Source of the DNA: UMGS1696 sp964457685
GTDB lineage: Bacteria > Bacillota > Clostridia > Oscillospirales > CAG-272
DNA: 36,441 bases
Direction: 5' to 3'
Assembly (NCBI GenBank): GCA_964457685.1
Contig: CAYWFS010000020.1
Coordinates: forward strand, 1-36,441
Translations under genes and position numbers: made by a program
Notes under the pieces: generated by a model
What the model saw: the letters and a program-made list of their open reading frames with translations, nothing else
The model's database searches: none
Told to the model about the DNA's origin: nothing
Shown: piece by piece, positions 7,325 to 15,955 of the stretch
How the letters are laid out: each line of letters opens with the position of its first letter
Position numbering within the stretch: position 1 is the first letter of the stretch

Positions 7325-7876
7325 TCATTTACCACTTTCCATCGTTATATCTTTCGTCAGGGAACGGAGAGCCTTTTGATTTTTTCTCTCGCCTTGAATA
7401 CGTTTCAGCTGTTCTGCGATAAGACGTGCCGCCTTTACTACCGTAACACTCAAAAGTGCGACAAAAAGCTTCCGTAAAAGCATAAGCGGTCTCACGACAA
7501 TCAATTTATAGAGCCTCTTTATCACGTCCGCAAGCTTTTCCGAGACATACATAACCGCTTTCCCGACAGTAGCACGATAAACGACAAAGCCGACAGCAAC
7601 GGAAAAGAGTATATAGGCTCTGAATCGCATATTCTCCCTCCAATAATCGAAGAAAGAATACACGGCTGTAAGTCCGACGGCGGATAAGGTATCGCAGATA
7701 GCGAACACAGCAAAAGAAGCTCTGCTTTTCTTAATTTTACATCTGCCGCTTTTATATGACGCTACACCGCAGATAACGTATACTATTCTAATTATATCGT
7801 ATATTACGCCAAAAATCAAGCCTAAAATCACCGAATATACGATATTCTCAAGTTGATTTTCAATATAAAATTCCAT
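7325..7876 (-). CDS. yabQ: spore cortex biosynthesis protein YabQ
   Basis: A 183-residue integral membrane protein with the YabQ opening (QLENIVYSVILGLIFGVIYDIIRI), two or three further hydrophobic segments in the first 110 residues and a basic C-terminal half. YabQ sits in the outer forespore membrane and is needed for cortex formation in B. subtilis. The ATG follows the yabP stop with no gap (TAAATG), so the two are probably translationally coupled. The position between yabP and divIC is the usual one. Confidence 0.85.
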   Translation of the reverse strand: MEFYIENQLENIVYSVILGLIFGVIYDIIRIVYVICGVASYKSGRCKIKKSRASFAVFAICDTLSAVGLTAVYSFFDYWRENMRFRAYILFSVAVGFVVYRATVGKAVMYVSEKLADVIKRLYKLIVVRPLMLLRKLFVALLSVTVVKAARLIAEQLKRIQGERKNQKALRSLTKDITMESGK

Positions 7877-8137
7877 TTATTTCATCAGGTGCGACCAAAA
7901 GCCTTTTTTAGCTCCGTCATCCTTATTCGAGTAATAGTAAAAGCTGTCGAACTCACCGCTCATTATTATTTTTCCGCTTTCCACCGAGAAGCTTTCTATC
8001 TTCAGCTCCTTTCCCTCGACCGCTATCATACCGAGTGAAGACAGAAGTGTTATCATCTCATCGGTAAAGCCTGCGACCTCCTCTACTCCGCTTATCTCCA
8101 TACGCTTGCGTGAAAAAAGGCATACATCCTGCTCCAT
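7877..8137 (-). CDS. yabP: sporulation protein YabP (YabP/YqfC family)
   Basis: An 86-residue protein with the YabP/YqfC pattern: KRMEISGVEEVAGFTDEMI, then LGMIAVEGKELKIESFSVESG and GEFDSFYY. Members of the family act in the mother cell during spore formation. The ATG at 8137 lies 6 bases after GAGGTG; an in-frame GTG at 8146 is part of that Shine-Dalgarno sequence and is rejected as a start. It is the only gene in the long run preceded by a sizeable gap (80 bases), where a sigma-E-like promoter can be read. Confidence 0.88.
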   Translation of the reverse strand: MEQDVCLFSRKRMEISGVEEVAGFTDEMITLLSSLGMIAVEGKELKIESFSVESGKIIMSGEFDSFYYYSNKDDGAKKGFWSHLMK

Positions 8138-8187
8138 ATATCTCACCTCAAACTCAGCTTTTGTTCGATTATATGAATAAATGCGGG

Positions 8188-8216
8188 AATGTATGCCCTT
8201 TACGTTATGTATTACC
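8188..8216 (-). promoter_or_regulatory. possible sigma-E-type promoter of yabPQ
   Basis: On the - strand, CATACATT (8195-8188) matches the sigma-E -10 consensus CATACA-T closely. GGTAATA (8216-8210) lies 14 bases upstream at the expected -35 place but matches poorly. B. subtilis yabP is known to be sigma-E controlled, and the element lies in the only long gap of this block, immediately before yabP. Assignment from one good half-site remains tentative. Confidence 0.35.
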
Positions 8217-8217
8217 G

Positions 8218-8463
8218 TCAGTCCTCTATTATTTCGTACATTGAGGCTGCATCTGCTTTAAGTGCGTGTTCTCTGACATCCTTTACACGGAGCTTCAGTG
8301 TTCTTCCACCGTAGGATACAGCGATAATATCTCCTTCTTTCACATCATAAGAAGCCTTCGCACGCTTTCCGTTAACCTCAACGTGTTCGGTATCGCACGC
8401 TTCATTTGCTATTGTACGTCTTTTTATAATTCTCGACACTTTAAGAAATTTATCAAGTCTCAC
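8218..8463 (-). CDS. rqcP: S4-domain RNA-binding protein RqcP (YabO/Hsp15-like)
   Basis: An 81-residue single S4 domain: MRLDKFLKVSRIIKRRTIAN, then VEVNGKRAKASYDVKEGD and a C-terminal tail. In B. subtilis RqcP works with RqcH in ribosome-associated quality control, adding alanine tails to peptides on split 50S subunits. The start is GTG at 8463 with AGGTG 6 bases upstream, and the mazG stop codon is directly adjacent (no gap). Together with ssrA and smpB, the window therefore encodes parts of two ribosome-rescue routes. Confidence 0.93.
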   Translation of the reverse strand: MRLDKFLKVSRIIKRRTIANEACDTEHVEVNGKRAKASYDVKEGDIIAVSYGGRTLKLRVKDVREHALKADAASMYEIIED

Positions 8464-9168
8464 TTAATTCACCTCGTTTTTATATTCGTTTATAAACTTG
8501 TCTGTCTTTTCACCGAGCTTTTTCTCGATATCCGACCCGTTTGCAAGAACAACCGCATTAAAGATAATATCCGTAATTATATCTTCTCTTTCGTTTTCGT
8601 CACAGCTTGAAAGTCTGTCCGCAAGTAAAGAAATATCCTTTGCAGTGGTATCAAAAACAAAGCCGTCCTTTCTTGCCTTCTTTACGACCTTTGCACTTCT
8701 CATAAGTGACGGAAGCTGTTTCGGAACGGAAAGCATGGATTCACGCACGGTCTTTCGTGATTTTTCCGCTTTTTTTATCGTCTCCCAATTATCGAGGACT
8801 TCATCGGAGCCGCTGACATTTACGTTTCCGAACACATGTGGATGTCTGTCTATCATTTTTTGGCAAACATCGTTTATAACCTCGTCAATGCTGAAGCTGT
8901 CGTTTTCTTCCTCGATGCGGCTGTGAAACATAACCTGGAACATAACGTCTCCGAGTTCTTCTCTGAGGAGAGTCTTATCGGAATTATCTATTGCTTCAAC
9001 TACCTCGTAGGTTTCCTCGATTATATCGTTTCTTATGGTTTCATGCGACTGCTCTCTGTCCCAGGGGCAACCCTCGTCTGAACGAAGCACCTCGGTAAGA
9101 AGTCTGAGAGAGTTAAAATCATGTTGTTTTTCTGTTTTTAGCTTAATCTTTTTTTCTTCCGTAGTCAT
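8464..9168 (-). CDS. mazG: nucleoside triphosphate pyrophosphohydrolase, MazG family
   Basis: A 234-residue protein with one clear MazG domain: CPWDREQSHETI, then IIEETYEVVEAI and REELGDVMFQVMFHSR, the EExxE...ExxD metal-binding helices. The second half (RHPHVFG, then NWETIKKAEK) continues as in MazG. MazG hydrolyses (d)NTPs to NMP and pyrophosphate and acts in house-cleaning. B. subtilis YabN at the same locus carries an additional N-terminal tetrapyrrole-methylase-like domain that is absent here. AGGGTG lies 7 bases before ATG 9168, and the upstream spoVB stop falls between them. Confidence 0.93.
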   Translation of the reverse strand: MTTEEKKIKLKTEKQHDFNSLRLLTEVLRSDEGCPWDREQSHETIRNDIIEETYEVVEAIDNSDKTLLREELGDVMFQVMFHSRIEEENDSFSIDEVINDVCQKMIDRHPHVFGNVNVSGSDEVLDNWETIKKAEKSRKTVRESMLSVPKQLPSLMRSAKVVKKARKDGFVFDTTAKDISLLADRLSSCDENEREDIITDIIFNAVVLANGSDIEKKLGEKTDKFINEYKNEVN

Positions 9169-9170
9169 AT

Positions 9171-10775
9171 TTATACACCCTGTTTTTTTGATTTGATTAT
9201 TTTTCTTATATCCGAAAGCTTAATTTCGCCAAGCATGAGCAATATTGAGGCATAGACAAAAGCCGCCAAAGCTACCGCAAGCACGCACGACAAATCCGCA
9301 TTCACGGAAAAAAGAGTGAGCAGTTTATATCCCATTTCGGCAGTCACGGCACAAAGCACGGATGAAGCAAGCACTTTATACAGCATACCGAATTTAAGCC
9401 TTATATCAGCACACCGAAGTACAAAGACAAGATTCAGCGTTGTAGCAGCCATATAGCAGGCAAAGGTTGACAGCGGTGCCCCGTATATGCCGTAGCGTTT
9501 TATCAAAGCATATCCGAGAACAAGCTTCACCACTCCTCCGACAAGCATTGAAACGAGGGGCATTTTCTCTTTTCCGCACCCTTGAAGCACGGAATTTGTG
9601 ACCGCAAGTATGCAAACAAGAAGTGATGACGGTGCAAGCAAAGTAAGGAGGTATGCAGCCATATGTGCAGACTGCTCTTTGTAAAGCAGACACAGTATCG
9701 GCTCCGAAAGCACAGCTAACCCCATGGAACACGGCAGACCGATGATAAAAGCATATTTCAGCGAGGAAAGTATTTTGTCACGGACTTTTCCCACATTGCT
9801 TGCGGCAGACGCTACCACGGGAACAAGCGAATATGCTATCGGATACACAAGCACGGGCGGAAGGTTGAACATGGGAACTGCGAGAGAGGTATAATTCCCG
9901 TACAGTGCCGCCGCTTTTTCTCCGTCCATCCCTCCATCAACAAGCAGTCTTTGTATCATTGCTGTATCGAGAGTATTTGTAAGGCTCATAACCGAAGCCG
10001 AAAGAGTTATCGGAAAGGATATTTTTACAAATCTTTTCAGTATATCCGAAGTTTTTGCCGCTGTATAATCTATCTCGGCGTTTGAAATGAGGTCTCTGTC
10101 TCGTCGCACAAATCCTGTCAGTATAAGATACAGCATTCCGAGAAAGGAGCCTGCGGTAAGTCCGAACACAGCATATGCCGCCGTAATATGTATGGCATAT
10201 CCCATTTTTGTTGCGTACAATGCACACAGCACACCCACCGTAAGCTTTCCGAGAGCCTCTGTCAACTGAGATACCGCAGTCGGAGTCATATTCCCGCAGC
10301 CTTGGAAATAACCTCTGTATGCACCGGAAATACAGACAAACAGTATCGTTACGGATGCAGTCGCAACGGACACGGCAGACAGCTCGGAGCCTATAAATTC
10401 GGCAAGGTTATCGGCAAAAAGCAGCATAAGTCCACTTCCGAATGCTCCTATCAGTGCAAAAACGATGAGTGCCATTCTGAATACCTTTTTTGCGGAGGAT
10501 ATTCTTCCCTTTGCTCTGTTCTCGGATACCATTACCGAGGTGGCAACGGGAAGTCCCGATGTTGAAAGCATATAAAACAAAGTATAAATCGAATATGCGG
10601 AATTGTAATATCCCATTCCCGTATCTCCGACAATACGATTCATAGGTATCTTAAAGGAGAGACCTATGATTTTCACAAGCAGATTCGACACGGTAAGGAC
10701 AAGTATCCCTCCGAGAAATCCGTCATGAGTGTTTTTGTTCTTCCGTTTTGTCCGATTCTCGTCTGCTTTATTCAA
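9171..10775 (-). CDS. spoVB: SpoVB/MurJ-like polysaccharide flippase (MATE/MOP superfamily)
   Basis: A 534-residue integral membrane protein with about 14 hydrophobic segments. The opening is characteristic of the SpoVB family: VSNLLVKIIGLSFKIPMNRI, GDTGMGYYNSAYSIYTLFYM and STSGLPVATSVMVSE. The family flips lipid-linked precursors; SpoVB is needed for spore cortex, and the paralogue at this locus in B. subtilis is YabM. The symbol is therefore family-level. The start is taken as TTG 10775, 8 bases after GGGAGG; an in-frame TTG at 10781 lies too close to that sequence. The next gene, mazG, starts 2 bases after the stop. Confidence 0.87.
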   Translation of the reverse strand: MNKADENRTKRKNKNTHDGFLGGILVLTVSNLLVKIIGLSFKIPMNRIVGDTGMGYYNSAYSIYTLFYMLSTSGLPVATSVMVSENRAKGRISSAKKVFRMALIVFALIGAFGSGLMLLFADNLAEFIGSELSAVSVATASVTILFVCISGAYRGYFQGCGNMTPTAVSQLTEALGKLTVGVLCALYATKMGYAIHITAAYAVFGLTAGSFLGMLYLILTGFVRRDRDLISNAEIDYTAAKTSDILKRFVKISFPITLSASVMSLTNTLDTAMIQRLLVDGGMDGEKAAALYGNYTSLAVPMFNLPPVLVYPIAYSLVPVVASAASNVGKVRDKILSSLKYAFIIGLPCSMGLAVLSEPILCLLYKEQSAHMAAYLLTLLAPSSLLVCILAVTNSVLQGCGKEKMPLVSMLVGGVVKLVLGYALIKRYGIYGAPLSTFACYMAATTLNLVFVLRCADIRLKFGMLYKVLASSVLCAVTAEMGYKLLTLFSVNADLSCVLAVALAAFVYASILLMLGEIKLSDIRKIIKSKKQGV

Positions 10776-10794
10776 CGGCAAATCCTCCCGCAGT

Positions 10795-11697
10795 TTATTT
10801 TCCTATAAATTCACGGAAAACAGAATTTTGCGGGATCATGCAGTCTTCGAAATTATCGTTTTTGAAATACGAAATTTTGGAAATTAGCTTCTCCGCCTCC
10901 GAACGATATTTACTGTCACTCGGCACGGTTGAAAGAAGCTCCCCTGCCCGTCTGCTTAAAATAAACGGTTCATATGCAAGGCAGGAATCAATATACACAC
11001 TACAATTTATTGCATTCGGGAAAATACTTTTTTCTTCGTTTTCTCGAACACCGTCCCAAAGATGCAGAGTAAACTCAGCGGACGCACCTCTGAAAAGATA
11101 GTCTCTCACTACTCTTCTGAGAAGGCGAAGTTCGTTTTTATCAAGCACGGCACTGTTATATTTTATACTCCGCTGTACCGATATAAACAGACTTTTATGC
11201 TTGCCCAGCAACGATACAATTTCGGGATAGACTGCCTGTATCCCTTCAAAGATATATATATCGTTTTCTTGCGGAATATATTCCTCGTAGCCTACTCTCG
11301 AAGTCGTTTTAAAATCGTATCTCGGGACAAGCACCGTTTCGCCTTTTATCAGCTTTTCGGTAAACTTTGCGAAATAATCGAGATCTATAGCTTTAACCGA
11401 GTCATAATCCGGTGCTTTACCCTCGACTGTTTTTCTTTTGCTTCCGTCAAGGAAAAAGTCGTCTATGGACATTACAACGGCATTTTCTCCGAGAGCTGTA
11501 ATATGCTCTGTAAGCTTATTTGCAGTAGTGGTTTTTCCGGAGCAGGTCGGTCCCGAAAGGGTCAATATTTTTGTGTCATGTGAGTTTGTTACACACTTTA
11601 TCGCATTGTCTATCTCATGATTGAAAAAGTCCTCACATTTTAATATGAAGTCCTGTGCTTCGACTTTTGTTTTTACATCAATATCAATGCTTTTCAT
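10795..11697 (-). CDS. uridine kinase-like nucleoside kinase
   Basis: A 300-residue protein with a P-loop at about 49-57 (GPTCSGKTT), the uridine kinase/phosphoribulokinase region MSIDDFFLDGSKR, DYDSVKAIDLDYF, PRYDF and IFEGIQAVYP, and the later RLLRRVVRDYLFRG. These are hallmarks of the Udk/PRK superfamily. Many clostridial relatives are about 550 residues with an N-terminal TGS domain; this copy has only the kinase part plus about 45 leading residues. Substrate is not certain from sequence. It starts with AAAGG 9 bases upstream, overlapping the end of hemZ, and is clearly in the same transcription unit. Confidence 0.82.
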   Translation of the reverse strand: MKSIDIDVKTKVEAQDFILKCEDFFNHEIDNAIKCVTNSHDTKILTLSGPTCSGKTTTANKLTEHITALGENAVVMSIDDFFLDGSKRKTVEGKAPDYDSVKAIDLDYFAKFTEKLIKGETVLVPRYDFKTTSRVGYEEYIPQENDIYIFEGIQAVYPEIVSLLGKHKSLFISVQRSIKYNSAVLDKNELRLLRRVVRDYLFRGASAEFTLHLWDGVRENEEKSIFPNAINCSVYIDSCLAYEPFILSRRAGELLSTVPSDSKYRSEAEKLISKISYFKNDNFEDCMIPQNSVFREFIGK

Positions 11698-11703
11698 TGT
11701 TTT

Positions 11704-13182
11704 TTACCTTTTAAAAAATTCTTTTGCCGCTTTTCTGAGTTCTCCGAGTTTATAATCCTCCTCGGCACAGTCTCTGAGATATTCATACGGATATTTCGGA
11801 CGGAAGAAGCGTTCTATTCTGACGTTTCCGTTTTCATCGGGAAGCGACACAAGCTTGGAAACCGACGATGCTCCCGACGCAAATATAGAATGAACCTCCT
11901 CCATCATGTACACATTGTACAAACCTTCGTGTCCTTTTTTGGAATATCCGACATTTTCAAGGTTGCCCACGGTATTCTTCTGTCTGTACATATAATACGG
12001 CAGGTATCCGCTTTCAGTGAGAGCTTTCTGCGAATACTCAACGCTTTCAGCCGCAGTTTGCGATGCAGGGTCAAACATTCCCTCATTTTTAAATTCCGAG
12101 GACTTTTTTACGCTGAATGTATGAACGGTTATATTCTCGGGGTCGAGAGCGATAACACGGTCAATTGAATTTTTAAACGATTCCGTTGTATCGTAGGGAA
12201 GTCCTGCGATAAGATCGACGTTTATATTTGCGATACCGCTGTTTTTTGCAATATCGTATGCACGCAGAAACATTTCTGAGTCGTGAGCTCGTCCTATCTT
12301 TCTCAGAACCTCATCGTTCATTGTCTGTGTATTTACGCTCATTCTGTCTATTCCGTGTTCATATGCGACCCTCAGCTTATCCGCCGTTATCGTGTCGGGT
12401 CTTCCGGCTTCGAGAGTAAACTCCTCTGTTCCGCTTATATTTTTATTTATACACGAAAGAAGAAAATCAAGCTGAGACGCGTCGAGTATTGTAGGTGTTC
12501 CGCCGCCTATATAAACGGATCTGACATTCATATCAAGCTCTCGTATTATCTCAAACATTCCGTCAATATCTCTTGAAAGAGCATTAAGGTAATCGGGAAT
12601 GAGCTTTAAAAGTCCGGGGGAGGTATATGAAACGAACGAACAGTAAGCACATCTTGTCGGGCAGAACGGTATACCTATATACACGCTGCAATCACGTCTT
12701 ACGCTGTCTGTTATGAGCTTTTTTTCGGCTACGGCGACATCCACCGCCAACTTTGCTTTTACGGGAGAGGTAAGATAATCCCTCTCGATTGAAAGTGCGG
12801 CTTCTTCGGGAGTTTTGCCGTTTTCCATAAGCTCCGTTGCTACCTTTGCGGGACGAACTCCCGTAAGTGTCCCCCACGGCGGAGTAAATCCTGTGAAGCT
12901 GACTCCCGCTTTCATAAATGCGGCTCCTGCGGCAAGCTTTGTTGTCTTTTCGTCATCGTGAGTGCCTTTTTTGACGCTGTTTTTTGATGTACAGCAACGC
13001 TCACCCTGCATAATTGAAGCTTCTGCGGTTATTTCGTCCTCGCCTTCGGTAATATCTACCGTTGCTTTCAGTGTATCGTTTGTTTCTTCCTCATTTTCGG
13101 GAAATTTCACCCCCGGGAAGAATATCATTGCAAGTGTTTGGATATAGTACGGCTTTACATTTCCGTTAATTTTAAGTATCAT
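11704..13182 (-). CDS. hemZ: coproporphyrinogen III dehydrogenase-like radical SAM protein HemZ
   Basis: A 492-residue radical SAM enzyme of the HemZ subgroup. The CxxxCxYC cluster is at Cys174, Cys178 and Cys181 (IPFCPTRCAYCSF), followed by YIGGGTPTIL and the FTLEAGRPDTI segment. The N-terminal extension carries PPWGTLTGVRPAK, which is typical of HemZ rather than HemN/HemW. HemZ is thought to act as an oxygen-independent coproporphyrinogen oxidase in anaerobic heme synthesis, though some homologues may have other roles. It ends 6 bases before the kinase gene. Confidence 0.9.
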   Translation of the reverse strand: MILKINGNVKPYYIQTLAMIFFPGVKFPENEEETNDTLKATVDITEGEDEITAEASIMQGERCCTSKNSVKKGTHDDEKTTKLAAGAAFMKAGVSFTGFTPPWGTLTGVRPAKVATELMENGKTPEEAALSIERDYLTSPVKAKLAVDVAVAEKKLITDSVRRDCSVYIGIPFCPTRCAYCSFVSYTSPGLLKLIPDYLNALSRDIDGMFEIIRELDMNVRSVYIGGGTPTILDASQLDFLLSCINKNISGTEEFTLEAGRPDTITADKLRVAYEHGIDRMSVNTQTMNDEVLRKIGRAHDSEMFLRAYDIAKNSGIANINVDLIAGLPYDTTESFKNSIDRVIALDPENITVHTFSVKKSSEFKNEGMFDPASQTAAESVEYSQKALTESGYLPYYMYRQKNTVGNLENVGYSKKGHEGLYNVYMMEEVHSIFASGASSVSKLVSLPDENGNVRIERFFRPKYPYEYLRDCAEEDYKLGELRKAAKEFFKR

Positions 13183-13193
13183 ATCAGTGCCTA

Positions 13194-13655
13194 TTACCTT
13201 TTGGGTTGTTTTAAAACATCGGAATACATCGGTATCGTTACGGGACCGTCAAGTACCGTTGAAATTATCATGTGGGCTCCGAAAATTCCGCTTGACACCT
13301 TATCGTTCTGTGAAGCAAGACGTGCAACGAACTTTTCAAAAAGCGGCTTTGCTTTCTCGGGTGCGGCAGAATTCATATAATCGGGGCGGTTTCCCTTTCT
13401 GTATGAGCCGTAGAGGGTGAAATTCGGCACTACCATAAAGCCACCTCCGACATCGCCTGCCGAAAGATTCATTTTTCCGTTTTCATCACAGAACACACGG
13501 AGCTTTGCTATTTTATCCGCAAGAAGATTTACGTCTTCCTCAGTATCCTCATGGGTTACACCGACAAGCACATAAAGTCCTATTCCGCACTGTGCTACTG
13601 TTTCCCCGTCTACTACAACATTTCCCGAGGATATTCTTTGTATTACTGCTATCAT
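13194..13655 (-). CDS. dtd: D-aminoacyl-tRNA deacylase-like protein with altered signature motifs
   Basis: A 153-residue protein with the normal length and layout of Dtd: MIAVIQRISSGNVVVDG, LVGVTHEDTEEDV, KIAKLRVF, a KGNRPDYMNSAAPEKA segment and SGIFGAHM. Dtd removes D-amino acids from tRNA. The two signature motifs are changed: the usual SQxxL reads PNFTL (Pro77, Asn78), and NxGPVTx reads LDGPVTI (Leu135), while GPVT is kept. The gene is AGGA-led and lies between rel and hemZ, with gaps of 19 and 11 bases. It is either a functional variant or a related deacylase. Confidence 0.88.
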   Translation of the reverse strand: MIAVIQRISSGNVVVDGETVAQCGIGLYVLVGVTHEDTEEDVNLLADKIAKLRVFCDENGKMNLSAGDVGGGFMVVPNFTLYGSYRKGNRPDYMNSAAPEKAKPLFEKFVARLASQNDKVSSGIFGAHMIISTVLDGPVTIPMYSDVLKQPKR

Positions 13656-13674
13656 TTTTCTATCCTTATGTTAA

Positions 13675-15924
13675 TCACGCAAATCCTCTCTGGATGGAGT
13701 GAACGTGATTTATGTTTTTAAGTCTTGACATTATCGAGTTAAAGTGGTCGATATTCTTGCATCCGACGGTCAGGTTTATGATAATATCGTTTTCCGTGCG
13801 TCGTTTTGTATTGATTGAAAGGAGAGTTACCTTCATATCGGCAAGAGCTGTGGTTATATTCGCAAGAAGCATTATATCGTTTTCCGCAAATATCTGTAGC
13901 ATTACCTCATAAAGAGACTTAGGCTCACCGGAGGGAGATTCAATATCCCATTCGGTATTGACCCAACGATCCTTTGTGTCTTCGTTTTGCATTCCCGTGA
14001 TGACGTTGGGACAGTCTCTCTTGTGAATGGAGATTCCGTAACCCTTTGTAATAAATCCGATGATGGAGTCGCCGGGGAGAGGGTTACAGCATTTCGCAAA
14101 CTTAACGTCACAGCCGTATTCTCCGTCAACGATGATTCCGCCGCTTGAACGTATTCTCTTGGGTTTCTGCGTCTGAACCTGGTCTGTATCGGTTATGATA
14201 TTCGACTGCTCATCGGGTTTAACTATGCGTTCGTACTCCTGCTTGAGCTTTGTAGTAACCTTTGTCAGGGCGATTCCGTTATATCCGAGAGCATTATAGA
14301 GATCCTCGACCTCTCTCATACCGAGCTTATGGGTCGTGGAAACGAGAATATCGTTCTTCTGAGCTTCCGTAGGTCTTACCTTAAACTTGACAAACTCACG
14401 ATCAAGCTCGGCAGCACCGATTCGTATATTCTCGGGACGCTGTTCTTTTTTGAACCACTGACGTATTTTGGAACGAGCTTCACTTGTTTTTACGATTTTC
14501 AGCCAGTCTCTGCTGGGTCCCTTTGCTGCGGAGGATGTTATTACTTCAACTATATCTCCTGTCTCCGGAGCTTTGTCAATAGGAGCAATCATACCGTTTA
14601 TCTTTGCACCTATCATCTTATTTCCGACTGCGGAATGGATGGAATATGCAAAGTCTATAAGCGTAGCTCCCTGCGGAAGTGCAATAACATCTCCCTTGGG
14701 GGTAAATACGAAGGTTTCATCGCTGAAAATATCTATTTTGAGAGCGTGCATGAAGTCTTCGCTGTCGATTGCACCGTCCTCGGTATCTATAAGCTTAGAA
14801 ATCCATGCAAGCTTCTTGTCGATGTCTTCCTTGCTCTTATCTCCCGACTTATACTTCCAGTGAGCCGCAATACCGTATTCGGCAACGTGGTGCATTTCCT
14901 TGGTTCTTATCTGAACCTCGAAAGGAATACCGTCACGACCGATTACCGTGGTATGAAGCGACTGATACATATTCGGCTTAGGAGTTGAGATATAGTCCTT
15001 GAATCTGCCCGGGATACTCTTAAACAGCTCATGGATGATTCCGAGTGCCGTGTAGCATTCAAGCTCTGTATCAACGATGATTCTTATTGCGTAAAAGTCA
15101 TATATTTCGTCAAAGCTCTTATTCTGCTTGAACATTTTGCGATATATAGAATATACGGTTTTAACTCTGCCCTCAAGGACAAAGTTTATATTATATTCTT
15201 CAAGCTTTTCGGAAACATATGCACGGGTATTTTCTATAAAATTCTGGTTCTGACCGTATTTCTTTTCGATGTCGTTTGAAACCTCGGCATATCCGATGGG
15301 GTCAAGATACTGAAGTGCAAGATTTTCAAGCTCCTGCTTCATTCTCTGCATACCGAGACGGTGAGCAAGAGGTGCATAAACGTGCATTGTTTCAAGAGCC
15401 GTGGTTCTTCTCTTTGCTTCTGTTTTAACTCCGAGTGTACGCATATTATGGAGTCGGTCACAAAGCTTAATGAAGATAACTCTTATATCCTTTGACATTG
15501 CAAGAAGCATTTTACGGATATTTTCCATATTTGCTTCTTCTTTATCCTCGACGTTTATCACCTTCATTTTGGTGAGACCGTCAACAAGCATCGCAACATC
15601 GTCACCGAAACGCTGTTTTATCGTTTCTATATTTGTTTTATCCGGGCAATCCTCAACCGTATCGTGCAAAAATGCCGCACAGATGGAGTCGGTATCAAGC
15701 CCGAGTGAGGTTGCGATTTCCGCTACTGCTATCGGGTGAGATATATAAGGCTCTCCGCTCACACGGAACTGTCCCTCGTGAAGTGCCTTGGCATACAGGT
15801 ATGCTCTTTCTATCTTCTCGACATCGTAATGCTTTTCACTGTTTGTTATAACGGACATCAGCTTATCTATTCCGACAGAGCTGTTTTTCTGTTCCTTTGT
15901 TTTAATTTCTTCAAGATTTGACAT
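13675..15924 (-). CDS. rel: bifunctional (p)ppGpp synthetase/hydrolase Rel (RSH)
   Basis: A 749-residue long RSH protein. The HD hydrolase domain is intact (YISHPIAVAEIA, FLHDTVEDC, CDRLHNMRTL). The synthetase region reads YDFYAIRIIVD and GRFKDYISTPKPNMYQSLHT; its RxKD form is typical of bifunctional enzymes and differs from the ExDD of synthetase-only RelA. TGS (FTPKGDVIALPQGAT), the conserved-cysteine/zinc-finger region (KFAKCCNPLPGD, HKRDCPN) and a C-terminal ACT domain follow. It makes and breaks the stringent-response alarmone. The ATG has AGAGGA 6 bases upstream; recJ ends 31 bases before it and dtd follows. Confidence 0.97.
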   Translation of the reverse strand: MSNLEEIKTKEQKNSSVGIDKLMSVITNSEKHYDVEKIERAYLYAKALHEGQFRVSGEPYISHPIAVAEIATSLGLDTDSICAAFLHDTVEDCPDKTNIETIKQRFGDDVAMLVDGLTKMKVINVEDKEEANMENIRKMLLAMSKDIRVIFIKLCDRLHNMRTLGVKTEAKRRTTALETMHVYAPLAHRLGMQRMKQELENLALQYLDPIGYAEVSNDIEKKYGQNQNFIENTRAYVSEKLEEYNINFVLEGRVKTVYSIYRKMFKQNKSFDEIYDFYAIRIIVDTELECYTALGIIHELFKSIPGRFKDYISTPKPNMYQSLHTTVIGRDGIPFEVQIRTKEMHHVAEYGIAAHWKYKSGDKSKEDIDKKLAWISKLIDTEDGAIDSEDFMHALKIDIFSDETFVFTPKGDVIALPQGATLIDFAYSIHSAVGNKMIGAKINGMIAPIDKAPETGDIVEVITSSAAKGPSRDWLKIVKTSEARSKIRQWFKKEQRPENIRIGAAELDREFVKFKVRPTEAQKNDILVSTTHKLGMREVEDLYNALGYNGIALTKVTTKLKQEYERIVKPDEQSNIITDTDQVQTQKPKRIRSSGGIIVDGEYGCDVKFAKCCNPLPGDSIIGFITKGYGISIHKRDCPNVITGMQNEDTKDRWVNTEWDIESPSGEPKSLYEVMLQIFAENDIMLLANITTALADMKVTLLSINTKRRTENDIIINLTVGCKNIDHFNSIMSRLKNINHVHSIQRGFA

Positions 15925-15955
15925 ACTATATCCTCTCTCCGAAGCTGTCTGACGT

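Noticed and set aside
14329..14988. A 219-codon + strand frame inside rel
   Set aside because: It is antisense to conserved synthetase and TGS domains and has no recognisable motif.
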